From JBBRDU01 sp038203615 (GTDB lineage: Bacteria; Verrucomicrobiota; Verrucomicrobiia; Chthoniobacterales; UBA10450), in assembly GCA_038203615.1 (NCBI GenBank), contig JBBRDU010000035.1:1-27511 (forward strand): 27,511 nucleotides of DNA, written 5' to 3'. A program made the translations under genes and the position numbers. Below are positions 11,521 through 19,084 of the stretch, in pieces. Within the stretch, counting starts at the first letter, position 1, and each line of letters starts with the position of its first letter. Under the pieces are notes generated by a model. It searched no databases. It saw nothing but the letters and a program-made list of their open reading frames with translations, and had not been told where the DNA came from.

Positions 11521-14406
11521 ATGACTGACGAATTCAAAACATTGCAGAAGTTCGACGCCGGAAACGGACGCGAAGGGCATTTGCATTCTCTGCCCGCGCT
11601 CGAGGCGCAGGGCATCGGAAAGATCTCTCGTTTGCCCATCAGCATCCGCATCGTGCTCGAAGCCGTTCTGCGGAATTGCGACGGGAAGAAAGTCCGACGC
11701 AAAGATGTCGAGACCCTGGCGGGCTGGAACGCGCAGAAACCGGTCAACGAAGAGATCCCCTTCGTGGTCGCGCGCATCGTCCTGCAGGATTTCACCGGTG
11801 TGCCCCTCGTGGTCGATCTGGCCGCCATGCGCAGCGCGGTGCAACGGGTGGGCGGCGACCCGAAAATCATTGAGCCCCTCGTCCCGGTAGACTTGGTGGT
11901 CGATCACTCCGTGCAGGTCGATTTTTTCGGCTCGGCTCAGGCCTTGCAGCTCAACCTGGAAATGGAATTCAAGCGCAACCGGGAGCGCTACCAGTTTTTA
12001 AAGTGGGGCCAGCAAGCGTTTAAAACGTTCGGGCTGATTCCTCCCGGCATCGGCATCGTGCACCAGGTAAACCTCGAATACCTCGCGAAAGGGGTGCTGT
12101 TCTCTCAACCCTCCACTCTCAACTCTTCACTTTTCTACCCCGATACCCTGGTTGGAACCGACTCGCACACCACCATGATCAATGGGCTCGGCGTGGTCGG
12201 CTGGGGCGTAGGCGGGATCGAGGCGGAAGCGGGCATGCTGGGCCAGCCGGTTTATTTCCTCACTCCCGAAGTCGTCGGCGTGCATCTGACCGGGCGGCTG
12301 CGCGAGGGCGTCACTGCGACCGATCTGGTGCTGCACATCACACAGTTGCTCCGCGCCAAAAAAGTAGTCGGCAAGTTTGTCGAGTTTTATGGCGAAGGCG
12401 CGGCCTCTCTGCCGGTGCCCGACCGCGCCACCATTGGAAACATGGCGCCGGAGTACGGAGCAACCATGGGATTTTTCCCGGTTGATCACGAATCGGTCGC
12501 GTATTTGCGCGCGACCGGGCGCACCGACGAGCAGTGCACGGCCTTCGAGAACTATTTCAAGGCGCAACAGATGTTCGGCATGCCGCGCCAGGGAGATATC
12601 GATTACTCCGTCCTCGTCGAGGTGGACCTGGGCGACGTGCAACCGGGCGTGGCCGGGCCGAAGCGTCCCCAGGATCGCATTAATCTGCCAGCTCTTGGCG
12701 AAACCTTCCGGTCGCTTCTGCGCAAACCACTGGCCGATGGTGGCTACGGTAAAGAAGAAGGCGACCTGGACGCCAAACACCTTGTGCAATTGAATGGGAC
12801 GGCGCCGACGGACGGCGATATGCCTTCAACGGATAAGCGCACCAAAAACGTCGAGCCCGCGGAAGAGCTTAACAAATTGGAAATGGTCACGAACCGGCCG
12901 ACTCCCGACTCGGCCAGGGACTTTAAAGATGCGACGGGCGATCCGTTTCATCACGGCCAGAGCCGGATCGGGCATGGCAGCGTGCTCATTGCCGCCATCA
13001 CCAGCTGCACGAATACGAGCAACCCAAGCGTCATGCTGGCGGCCGGTTTGCTCGCCAAGAAGGCGGTCGAACGCGGCTTGCGCGTCGGTCCAGCGGTCAA
13101 GACATCGCTCGCGCCCGGCTCGCGCGTTGTTTCCGATTACCTGAACAAGACCGGTTTGCAGCCTTATCTCGATCGACTCGGCTTTAATATTGTCGGCTAC
13201 GGTTGCACCACCTGTATCGGGAACTCCGGGCCGCTTCATCCGAAAATCGAGAAGGCCATCAACGATTACGATTTGGTGGCCGCTTCGGTCCTTTCCGGCA
13301 ACCGCAATTTCGAAGCGCGCGTGCATCAGAATATCAAGGCGAACTTTCTCATGTCGCCGCCGCTGGTCGTGGCTTTTGCCCTGGCCGGCCGCATCGATCT
13401 GGACCTTTCGCGCGAATCGATCGGACGCGATAAAGATGGCCAGGAAACTTTCCTGCGCGATCTCTGGCCAACCTTGCACGAAATTCGAGAGGCCATGACC
13501 TCGGCGCTGACCCCCGAGACGTTCCAGCGCCTTTATCGGGACTTCGCCAATCAGAATCCGAAGTGGAACGAAATTCCTTCCAGCACAGGCGAGGTTTACC
13601 AGTGGGATGAAAATAGTGACTACGTTCACGAGCCGCCGTTCTTTAAAGATTTCTCCATGGACGCGGGGCGAATCGAAGAGATCCGAAACGCGCGCGCGCT
13701 GGGCATTTTCGGTGACTCCGTGACAACCGATCACATTTCGCCGGCGGGCGCGATCAAGGCGTCGTCGCCGGCCGGGAAGTATCTGGTTTCGCGCGGAATT
13801 GAAGCGCAGGATTTCAACAGCTACGGAAGCCGGCGCGGAAACGACCTGGTCATGACGCGGGGCACCTTCGCGAACGTGCGCATCAAAAACCTGATGGTGC
13901 CGGGGACGGAAGGCGGCGTGACAAAGTATTTCGGAAACGGGAAACCGGAAGCCGGAGAGGACATGCCGATCTACGACGCGGCAATGAGGTATCAGGACGA
14001 AGGCACGCCGCTCGTCATTCTCGCTGGTCACGAATACGGAACCGGGTCTTCGCGCGACTGGGCGGCGAAAGGGACGCGGTTGCTCGGAGTGCGGGCGGTG
14101 GTGGCGGCCAGTTTCGAACGGATTCACCGGTCGAACCTTGTCGGAATGGGCGTGCTCCCCATGCAATTTGCTGAAGGGACCAATGCCCAAACCCTCGGTC
14201 TTGATGGCTCCGAGACATTTTCCATCACCGGATTATCCGAATCGATTCAACCTGGCCAGGAGGTCGCTTTGGAGATCACGAACAAGGACGGGGCCGTGCG
14301 CAAAGTGCCGGTCCTCCTGCGAATCGATACACCGATCGAGATCGATTATTACCGGCACGGCGGGATTCTGCCTTTCGTTTTGCGCCAACTCCTGGCCTCG
14401 AAATAA
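11521..14406 (+). CDS. acnA: Aconitate hydratase (AcnA/IRP1 type)
   Basis: 961 residues, slightly longer than the usual 890-920. It interconverts citrate and isocitrate in the TCA cycle. Visible landmarks: GIGIVHQVNLEYLAKGV, YPDTLVGTDSHTTMINGLGVVGWGVGGIEAEA, the [4Fe-4S] ligands C496 (TSCTNTSNP), C562 and C565 (GYGCTTCIGNSG), and in the swivelling domain GDSVTTDHISPAG and the active-site loop GSSRDWAAKGT. Extra length comes from a segment at about 418-465 and a loop at residues 195-203 (SQPSTLNSS) encoded by a heptanucleotide repeat. The ATG follows a repeat element directly, so the gene either depends on a promoter in that element or is read through from the peroxiredoxin. Confidence 0.97.
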   Translation: MTDEFKTLQKFDAGNGREGHLHSLPALEAQGIGKISRLPISIRIVLEAVLRNCDGKKVRRKDVETLAGWNAQKPVNEEIPFVVARIVLQDFTGVPLVVDLAAMRSAVQRVGGDPKIIEPLVPVDLVVDHSVQVDFFGSAQALQLNLEMEFKRNRERYQFLKWGQQAFKTFGLIPPGIGIVHQVNLEYLAKGVLFSQPSTLNSSLFYPDTLVGTDSHTTMINGLGVVGWGVGGIEAEAGMLGQPVYFLTPEVVGVHLTGRLREGVTATDLVLHITQLLRAKKVVGKFVEFYGEGAASLPVPDRATIGNMAPEYGATMGFFPVDHESVAYLRATGRTDEQCTAFENYFKAQQMFGMPRQGDIDYSVLVEVDLGDVQPGVAGPKRPQDRINLPALGETFRSLLRKPLADGGYGKEEGDLDAKHLVQLNGTAPTDGDMPSTDKRTKNVEPAEELNKLEMVTNRPTPDSARDFKDATGDPFHHGQSRIGHGSVLIAAITSCTNTSNPSVMLAAGLLAKKAVERGLRVGPAVKTSLAPGSRVVSDYLNKTGLQPYLDRLGFNIVGYGCTTCIGNSGPLHPKIEKAINDYDLVAASVLSGNRNFEARVHQNIKANFLMSPPLVVAFALAGRIDLDLSRESIGRDKDGQETFLRDLWPTLHEIREAMTSALTPETFQRLYRDFANQNPKWNEIPSSTGEVYQWDENSDYVHEPPFFKDFSMDAGRIEEIRNARALGIFGDSVTTDHISPAGAIKASSPAGKYLVSRGIEAQDFNSYGSRRGNDLVMTRGTFANVRIKNLMVPGTEGGVTKYFGNGKPEAGEDMPIYDAAMRYQDEGTPLVILAGHEYGTGSSRDWAAKGTRLLGVRAVVAASFERIHRSNLVGMGVLPMQFAEGTNAQTLGLDGSETFSITGLSESIQPGQEVALEITNKDGAVRKVPVLLRIDTPIEIDYYRHGGILPFVLRQLLASK
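12102..12136 (+). repeat. Heptanucleotide tandem repeat inside acnA
   Basis: Units CTCTCAA, CCCTCCA, CTCTCAA, CTCTTCA, then a decayed CTTTTCT. It encodes the loop residues SQPSTLNSS, placed just before the invariant YPDTLVGTDSHT. Gain or loss of a single 7-base unit would shift the frame, so the present length must be held by selection. Confidence 0.7.
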
Positions 14407-14412
14407 CCCAGT

Positions 14413-14495
14413 CCGGTGGGGGCGAGACTCTGTCGAGCCGTCGAATCCTCTGCCAAAGAAAAACAAGTCGGCTCGACGGAGTCTCGCCCCACCGG
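14413..14495. repeat. Inverted repeat, GGTGGGGCGAGACT family (copy 2)
   Basis: Left arm 14413-14440 (beginning CCGGTGGGGGCGAGACT) pairs with right arm 14469-14495 (ending GTCTCGCCCCACCGG) over about 27 bases, with one extra G and one mismatch. The loop is A-rich. It lies between acnA and the convergent DUF2071 gene, where it can act as a terminator for both. Confidence 0.8.
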
Positions 14496-14507
14496 TAAGG
14501 ATGTCGC

Positions 14508-15254
14508 TCAGTCTCGTCTGCCTGTCGCAGGCTCGACCACGCCCGGATCATCAAATTTCCGGAAGACCTGCACATGAGAACCCTCTGCAATGAAGGCCGA
14601 AACCGGGATCGCGCTCAGGGGTTCGCAAAACGCTTCGCCGTAAAGCGTGGCGACGTCGGCCTTAAGCTCGAATGACTCGGCCGGCCAGATTTTCCAGCGA
14701 GGATGCTCGACCCGGTACTCGCTCGTGCGCGGACCGCGTTGCGTGTAGCCCCAGTAATGCTCGGTAATGAACTCTTCATGCGAGCCGACCGGGACGGTCT
14801 GCGCGTCACCCCGTGCGCTCATGGTGAGCGATTCCCAAATCTTGCCGCGGCGCCATTCATAGCGCGTGTGCACCTCGCCATCGCGATCGGTCACTTCGCT
14901 CCGCATGGGCAGCGCTTGATAGGGCTCGCCGTAGAAAACCCGGGCTGTCACCGCAATGGCGATTTTCGGCACGAGCTCACGCACGAAGACGACGCCGCGC
15001 CGCCAGGTATCGGCCGATTTTTTGCGAACGTAGAAGCGCAGGTTCACTTCCTCAAAATTCCGGTGCAACGGAATCGGCAGGCCCACCACCATGGTGTGAT
15101 AAAAAAGAAAACCAATGACGCTGACGTAGGTCTCTCCCCCGTAAAAATCGAGCTCGGTCCCAACCGGGATGCGCGCCGCCAGGATGGCTGGATCGATCTG
15201 GAAATTCAGCATCGCCAGATACCGCCAATTGGCGGTGAGAAACGGTTTCAGCAC
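14508..15254 (-). CDS. YqjF/DUF2071 family protein
   Basis: 248 residues from GTG 15252-15254 (reads MLKPFLTANWRYLAMLNFQIDP). The opening LTANWRYLAMLNFQIDPAIL, then IPVGTELDFYGGETYVSVIGF and EEVNLRFYVR, follow the DUF2071 (YqjF-like, acetoacetate-decarboxylase-fold) pattern; the C-terminal half has TEHYWGYTQRG and W-rich strands, also typical. The biochemical role of the family is not established. No membrane segment or signal peptide is present, so it is cytoplasmic. It is a single gene with no clear operon partner: the next minus-strand gene upstream ends 26 bases away at 15281, so read-through from that gene is possible. Confidence 0.9.
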   Translation of the reverse strand: MLKPFLTANWRYLAMLNFQIDPAILAARIPVGTELDFYGGETYVSVIGFLFYHTMVVGLPIPLHRNFEEVNLRFYVRKKSADTWRRGVVFVRELVPKIAIAVTARVFYGEPYQALPMRSEVTDRDGEVHTRYEWRRGKIWESLTMSARGDAQTVPVGSHEEFITEHYWGYTQRGPRTSEYRVEHPRWKIWPAESFELKADVATLYGEAFCEPLSAIPVSAFIAEGSHVQVFRKFDDPGVVEPATGRRD

Positions 15255-15280
15255 GCCTGATTGATGCGTGGATAAGGCGC

Positions 15281-17545
15281 TTAACGCAACAATTTCTCGA
15301 GGGAAGGATCAGGATCGGCGCCGAGCGAAGTGGCCCGCGTGTAATAGCGTTTGGCCAACTCCTTCGAGGGCGGTTGCGCCGTCGCGTAGATCACCGCCAG
15401 GTTGAAATGTGCATCCGCGTAATCGGGATTATTGGAGATCGCCTCGAGCATTTCCTTTTCGGCCGCCTCCTGCCACCCTTTCTGGCTGGCCGTAATGCCC
15501 AGATAATTATGGGCCGTGGCACTCTTCGGATTGATAGCCAGCGCCTTGGTCAATTCGTTCAATGCATCGTCAAATTTGGATTGGCGATAGTAAACAATCC
15601 CAAGCGTGGTCCGCGAAAACTCATCTTTCGGAGCCAGCATCACCGCCTTCTTTAGGGTCAGTTCAGCTGCTTTCAACTTGCCGGTCCGGAAATAAACGAC
15701 CCCCAGGTTCGACAAGGAGTAAAGGTTGTTCGGGCTTTTCGTCAGGATCTGCTGATACACCTTCTCGGCCGTCCGGTATTTACCCTTCTCGAAATCTTCC
15801 TTCGCTTCGCGCGCCAGCGGAACCAGATCGTCCGGCACACCCGGCTTGAAACCACTGTCCCGGCCCGGAGCCGACGGAGTAGAAGCATTGTCATTGGCCG
15901 CGCTTCCCTCGCCCGCTGGACCGGTCACCCGCACGGAGTTAGTCGTCTTCTTGGCGAAGGTGAAGCTCGTTTTTAACGCGGCCGGATTCGAATCGGAGAT
16001 GGAAATGACCGGCTGACGCAGCAAGGCGAGTTCTTCATCGGTCAGCTTCGTAACCGGCTGGGCCAGCAGCTCAATCTGCTCGTTCAACGTGTCCGACTTG
16101 ATTTTTAATTTATCAAACTCAGCCAGCATGAGTTTCTTAGCCTGGTCGCGGCGCGCTTCCTCCTCGCGCTCCCGCACCACGATGTTGCGCAGGATTTGGT
16201 TCTCTTTAACCAGGCGGGTCGTCTCTTCGGCGTTGGCTCCGGCCAGCTTGGCTTTCTGCAATTGCGAGCCGGCTTCTTCCAGCTGCGAGCTCAGTTCAGC
16301 CACTTTTGCTTCGTAATCCTTGTTTTGCTTCTGGCTGGAGGCCAGTTGCTGCTGCAGTTGGTCGATTTGCTGCCTCACATCAGCCAGCGCCTTTTCCTTT
16401 TCCGGCTTATCCGCGCTCAGGTCGCGCACGGTTTTCTCAGCATCAGCCAGCTTCTGCTTGAGATCGCTGTTTTCGGCCACCAGCGCCTGGACGCGCTGCT
16501 CCGCGCCTTTCAATCCCTTCAACTGGTCCAGCGCTTGATCGCGCTCTTTCCTCACACTGGCGACCTGCTTGCCGGCGTCAGCCTCTTTTACTTTGGCCTC
16601 ATCCCGCTCCTTCGTCACCGCCACGATTTGCTTCTCCGCCTCCCCTGCCTTGGTGTTGGCTTCGTCCCGTTCCCTTTCCGCCGTGCTCCGTCCTTTTTCG
16701 ACCAAGGCCAGCGCTTTCTTCAACTGCGCGATCTCGGCCCGCAACGCCTCCTGCGCTTTACTGTCCGAGCCGGAGGACGAGGATTGCACCTTCTTGAGGG
16801 ATGACTGCGCTTCGGTCAGCTGGTCGCGAATCTTCTTCTCCGCCTCTTTCGATTTCCCGAGTTCACCTTCTGCTTTCTCCAATTTCGAGCTCGTCTCCTG
16901 CAACTTGCCGCTCAAAGAATCCTTATCCTTCTCCGCGACACTGAATTCCTTGCGCGACTTCTCCAGTTCCGTTTGCAGCTGATCCACTCGGCTAAGAAGT
17001 TTCTTGGTCGCCGTCTTGATGGCGGCATCGTCCGGAGTCGCTTGCGGCGGAGGCGCGACTGGCGCAATCGCTTCCGCTTTTTGTGAAGAGAGCTGGGGAG
17101 CCGGTGGCGCAGCCGCCACCTTGGGCGCTTTTTCGGTGGTCCGCGGCGGGATGATTTCAACCTGCGGTTCCACCGTACTGGATTGCTGCGGAAGAACGGG
17201 CGCCGCACCCGGTAGCGGGGTCGGGCCCGTCGCCAGGTCCGATTGGGTCGCGGCCCGGTCCTGCACCCGTAAAATGCTTTCGGAAATCTTGCGACTGCGA
17301 TAGTCGACAATGGCCGGCTGCCAATCGCCATGCGTCTTGCGCAGCTCCTCCAGTAAACTCCCGGCAAAGCGATACTTGGTGAGAGCGGCCTTGAACTGAT
17401 TCTCGTGCTCCAGCTTCTCCCCCTGCTGGGCCGTCATGTACGCCTTAAGGAACAACTCGCTGGGATCGTCGGCCTGCGCAAGGAGCCGTCCGGGCGCAGC
17501 GAGCACGAACAAACCGGCAAGGATAATCAGACCGATTCTCTTCAT
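15281..17545 (-). CDS. Large secreted coiled-coil and TPR protein
   Basis: 754 residues from ATG 17543-17545 (MKRIGLIILAGLFVLAAPG), which gives a clean signal peptide cleaved after about residue 23 (LLA-QA). Regions in order: a helical segment to about 100, a Pro/Ala-rich linker to about 165, a very long coiled coil (about 170-520) rich in Lys, Glu and Gln heptads, a Ser/Thr/Gly linker, and four or five TPR units to the C-terminus (for example AREAKEDFEKGKYRTAEKVY and LGVVYFRTGKLKAAELTLKK). Probably a periplasmic structural or assembly factor; I do not recognise a named family. An upstream extension of 42 residues lacks a signal and was rejected. Confidence 0.87.
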   Translation of the reverse strand: MKRIGLIILAGLFVLAAPGRLLAQADDPSELFLKAYMTAQQGEKLEHENQFKAALTKYRFAGSLLEELRKTHGDWQPAIVDYRSRKISESILRVQDRAATQSDLATGPTPLPGAAPVLPQQSSTVEPQVEIIPPRTTEKAPKVAAAPPAPQLSSQKAEAIAPVAPPPQATPDDAAIKTATKKLLSRVDQLQTELEKSRKEFSVAEKDKDSLSGKLQETSSKLEKAEGELGKSKEAEKKIRDQLTEAQSSLKKVQSSSSGSDSKAQEALRAEIAQLKKALALVEKGRSTAERERDEANTKAGEAEKQIVAVTKERDEAKVKEADAGKQVASVRKERDQALDQLKGLKGAEQRVQALVAENSDLKQKLADAEKTVRDLSADKPEKEKALADVRQQIDQLQQQLASSQKQNKDYEAKVAELSSQLEEAGSQLQKAKLAGANAEETTRLVKENQILRNIVVREREEEARRDQAKKLMLAEFDKLKIKSDTLNEQIELLAQPVTKLTDEELALLRQPVISISDSNPAALKTSFTFAKKTTNSVRVTGPAGEGSAANDNASTPSAPGRDSGFKPGVPDDLVPLAREAKEDFEKGKYRTAEKVYQQILTKSPNNLYSLSNLGVVYFRTGKLKAAELTLKKAVMLAPKDEFSRTTLGIVYYRQSKFDDALNELTKALAINPKSATAHNYLGITASQKGWQEAAEKEMLEAISNNPDYADAHFNLAVIYATAQPPSKELAKRYYTRATSLGADPDPSLEKLLR

Positions 17546-17653
17546 GCGGGCACGGGCCGAAAGAATAATCGAGACGTGCCCAGTTGCAATACTGGCTTCC
17601 ACCACATTTGCCGAAATAAGCGGAGAGCGTGCCAGCCAGTCAGCGCTTTGCCT

Positions 17654-17681
17654 TTGCAATCCTGACATCAAAAACTAAAGT
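17654..17681 (+). promoter_or_regulatory. Possible promoter of tRNA-His
   Basis: TTGCAA (17654-17659), 16-base spacer and TAAAGT (17676-17681), each matching four of six consensus positions. The predicted start is about seven bases before the mature tRNA. Confidence 0.35.
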
Positions 17682-17694
17682 CTCCCTCCCAGGT

Positions 17695-17767
17695 GGTGGC
17701 CATAGCTCAATGGTAGAGCTCCAGATTGTGGTTCTGGTTGTTGCGGGTTCGAGTCCCGTTGGCCACC
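17695..17767 (+). tRNA. tRNA-His (GTG)
   Basis: Cloverleaf confirmed by hand: acceptor GTGGCCA (17696-17702) with TGGCCAC (17760-17766); D-arm GCTC..GAGC; anticodon stem CCAGA / TCTGG with loop TTGTGGT, anticodon GTG at 17728-17730; T-loop TTCGAGT. The extra G at 17695 (position -1) faces C73 at 17767, the identity pair specific to tRNA-His. CCA is not fully encoded and must be added enzymatically. Confidence 0.96.
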
Positions 17768-17847
17768 CATCTCCTAAAACGGCGTGAACCGGGCGCGTCA
17801 TTTCGTCGGTCAAGCGGCTGGCATGTGCGGTGCTAAACAAGCCACCG

Positions 17848-18024
17848 ATGCACTCCACCACAGATCTTTTCGGCCAATCCCATTTCCGCACCACGCCTCC
17901 CGCTTTCTGGGAGCGCATCCTCCAGGACGAACAGTTGGATGGTTGTAACGATCTCGAAAAACTTTTAGCCGGATGCGAGATCATCGCCGCGCTGGACGGC
18001 CTCGATCTTCTCCTGGCGGCCTAG
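17848..18024 (+). CDS. Possible small protein, unknown
   Basis: 58 codons from ATG 17848 to TAG. The protein (MHSTTDLFGQSHF...) ends in ALDGLDLLLAA and has no signal or membrane segment. Third codon positions are mostly G or C, as in neighbouring real genes, and it is the only sensible frame between the two tRNA genes, but it is short and I recognise nothing in it. A GTG at 17830 would extend it by six residues. Confidence 0.35.
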   Translation: MHSTTDLFGQSHFRTTPPAFWERILQDEQLDGCNDLEKLLAGCEIIAALDGLDLLLAA

Positions 18025-18032
18025 TCTCAAGT

Positions 18033-18057
18033 GCGGCAAGCGGAGCGCTTGCCCTGC
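18033..18057. repeat. Intergenic hairpin
   Basis: GGCAAGCG (18035-18042), 3-base loop gag, CGCTTGCC (18046-18053), flanked by TGC / TGCA. An 8-bp perfect stem without a T-tract. Nothing else was seen between here and tRNA-Arg at 18203. Confidence 0.5.
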
Positions 18058-18202
18058 AACGGCTGCACAGATTCCAGGCAACTCCGAGCCGGAGCGTGGC
18101 GGGGTGTGTGGTGAACTCCGTCCGACGTCTCATTCTCCTTTAACCAGCGCCCACTGCGGTTTTATTCGCCAATCCCCCGACGCAAATCTAACATCCGGGG
18201 GA

Positions 18203-18276
18203 GTGCCTGTAGCTCAACTGGATAGAGCTTCTGACTTCGGATCAGAAGGTTGGGGGTTCAAATCCCTCCAGGCACG
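18203..18276 (+). tRNA. tRNA-Arg (TCG)
   Basis: Acceptor GTGCCTG (18203-18209) with CAGGCAC (18269-18275), discriminator G 18276; D-arm GCTC..GAGC; anticodon stem TCTGA / TCAGA around loop CTTCGGA, anticodon TCG reading CGA; T-arm GGGGG-TTCAAAT-CCCTC. The following bases are CGC, so CCA is not encoded. Confidence 0.96.
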
Positions 18277-18336
18277 CGTTCCACCTGCCCCATCCATCCT
18301 GTGAAGATTCCCGCCTCGCGCTCAGAACTCGATTCC

Positions 18337-19005
18337 ATGATCGTGGAAATCGAGCTCACTCTGGTCAGTATTATTCAAGGCGTCGCCTTAAACTTTCTCA
18401 TCGACAGCGCGCGCGCCGTCATGTCCGTGCGCGACATCCTGTTCTGGCCCTACATCCTTGCGGGATTACTCATCATCTTTGTCTTCTAGTCGCGTTCCGT
18501 GGTGCACATCATCACGGTCATCCGGTGGCCGCTCGAATTCGGCCACAATTTTCTCTACATCGCCTGCGCTCTGGTGGAGGCGCTGCTCTTCACCCGCCTG
18601 CCTAGCCCCAGAGCCTGGTTTGCCTTTGGCACTTTGTTTGGCGCCGTTGGCTGGATGCTTTTTGTCTACGACCTGCGCCTGATTCGAGCGCGCGCCCAGG
18701 ATAGCGCCGGTCCGGCCAGCGACCGCCTCACCGCGGTGGTGACGCGCGACCAACGGCTGAATATCGCGCTCCTCATCCCGGCCGTGTTCTTCTTCAACCT
18801 GGCTTGTTATCTCTGCATTCATCTTTGGCCACACCTCTTTCTCGACCGTGGCTTTCACACCCTCCTGGTCGCGACACAGGTCGCCGGTTTCGGCGCTTAC
18901 CTTTTTTACGTCGTCCGATATTTTAAAAAGATCGCCTCGCTCGTGTTCGAAGCGCGGACGGAATGGCAATCGGACGGGAGCCCACCGCCCGGCGCTGCCT
19001 CCTAG
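18337..19005 (+). pseudogene. Multi-pass membrane protein gene interrupted by one in-frame TAG
   Basis: From ATG 18337 the frame is open to TAG 18487-18489, and from the next codon it stays open in the same frame to TAG 19005, giving 222 positions including the stop. The amber lies in the middle of a hydrophobic region: LAGLLIIFVF-stop-SRSVVHIITVIRWPLEFGHNFLYIACALVEALLF. The downstream part has three or four more membrane segments and a charged cytosolic loop. A single G-to-A change in TGG would create this TAG, and tryptophan suits a membrane boundary here. Internal GTGs at 18499/18502 could restart translation. Either a recent nonsense mutation, a sequencing error or read-through; family unknown. 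Confidence 0.7.
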
Positions 19006-19055
19006 CCTCCCGCCCGCCGCCGCGAGTGGTTGATTCAGGGGTCGGCGTTTGGTAA

Positions 19056-19080
19056 GGGAGAGGCGCGCCCCAACTCTCCC
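19056..19080 (+). promoter_or_regulatory. Leader hairpin just before deoC
   Basis: GGGAGAG (19056-19062) pairs with CTCTCCC (19074-19080) across an 11-base GC-rich loop, ending four bases before the deoC ATG. The purine-rich arm is the only Shine-Dalgarno-like sequence in the leader and would be locked in the stem, so folding could limit deoC translation. Inference only. Confidence 0.35.
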
Positions 19081-19084
19081 GGCC

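Noticed and set aside
12826..14190. 454-codon minus-strand frame inside acnA
   Set aside because: A shadow of the acnA codon pattern; the plus-strand product is an unmistakable aconitase.
17640..17984. Minus-strand frame containing GLEPATTRTTIWSSTIELWPPP
   Set aside because: This is the well-known false protein obtained by translating the antisense of a tRNA gene, here tRNA-His.
18203..18276. tRNA-Arg as an integration site for a mobile element
   Set aside because: No duplicated tRNA 3' end, integrase or phage-like gene was found in the window.
18104..18304. Plus-strand frame with VPVAQLDRASDFGSEGWGFKS
   Set aside because: Standard artefact of translating tRNA-Arg; not a gene.
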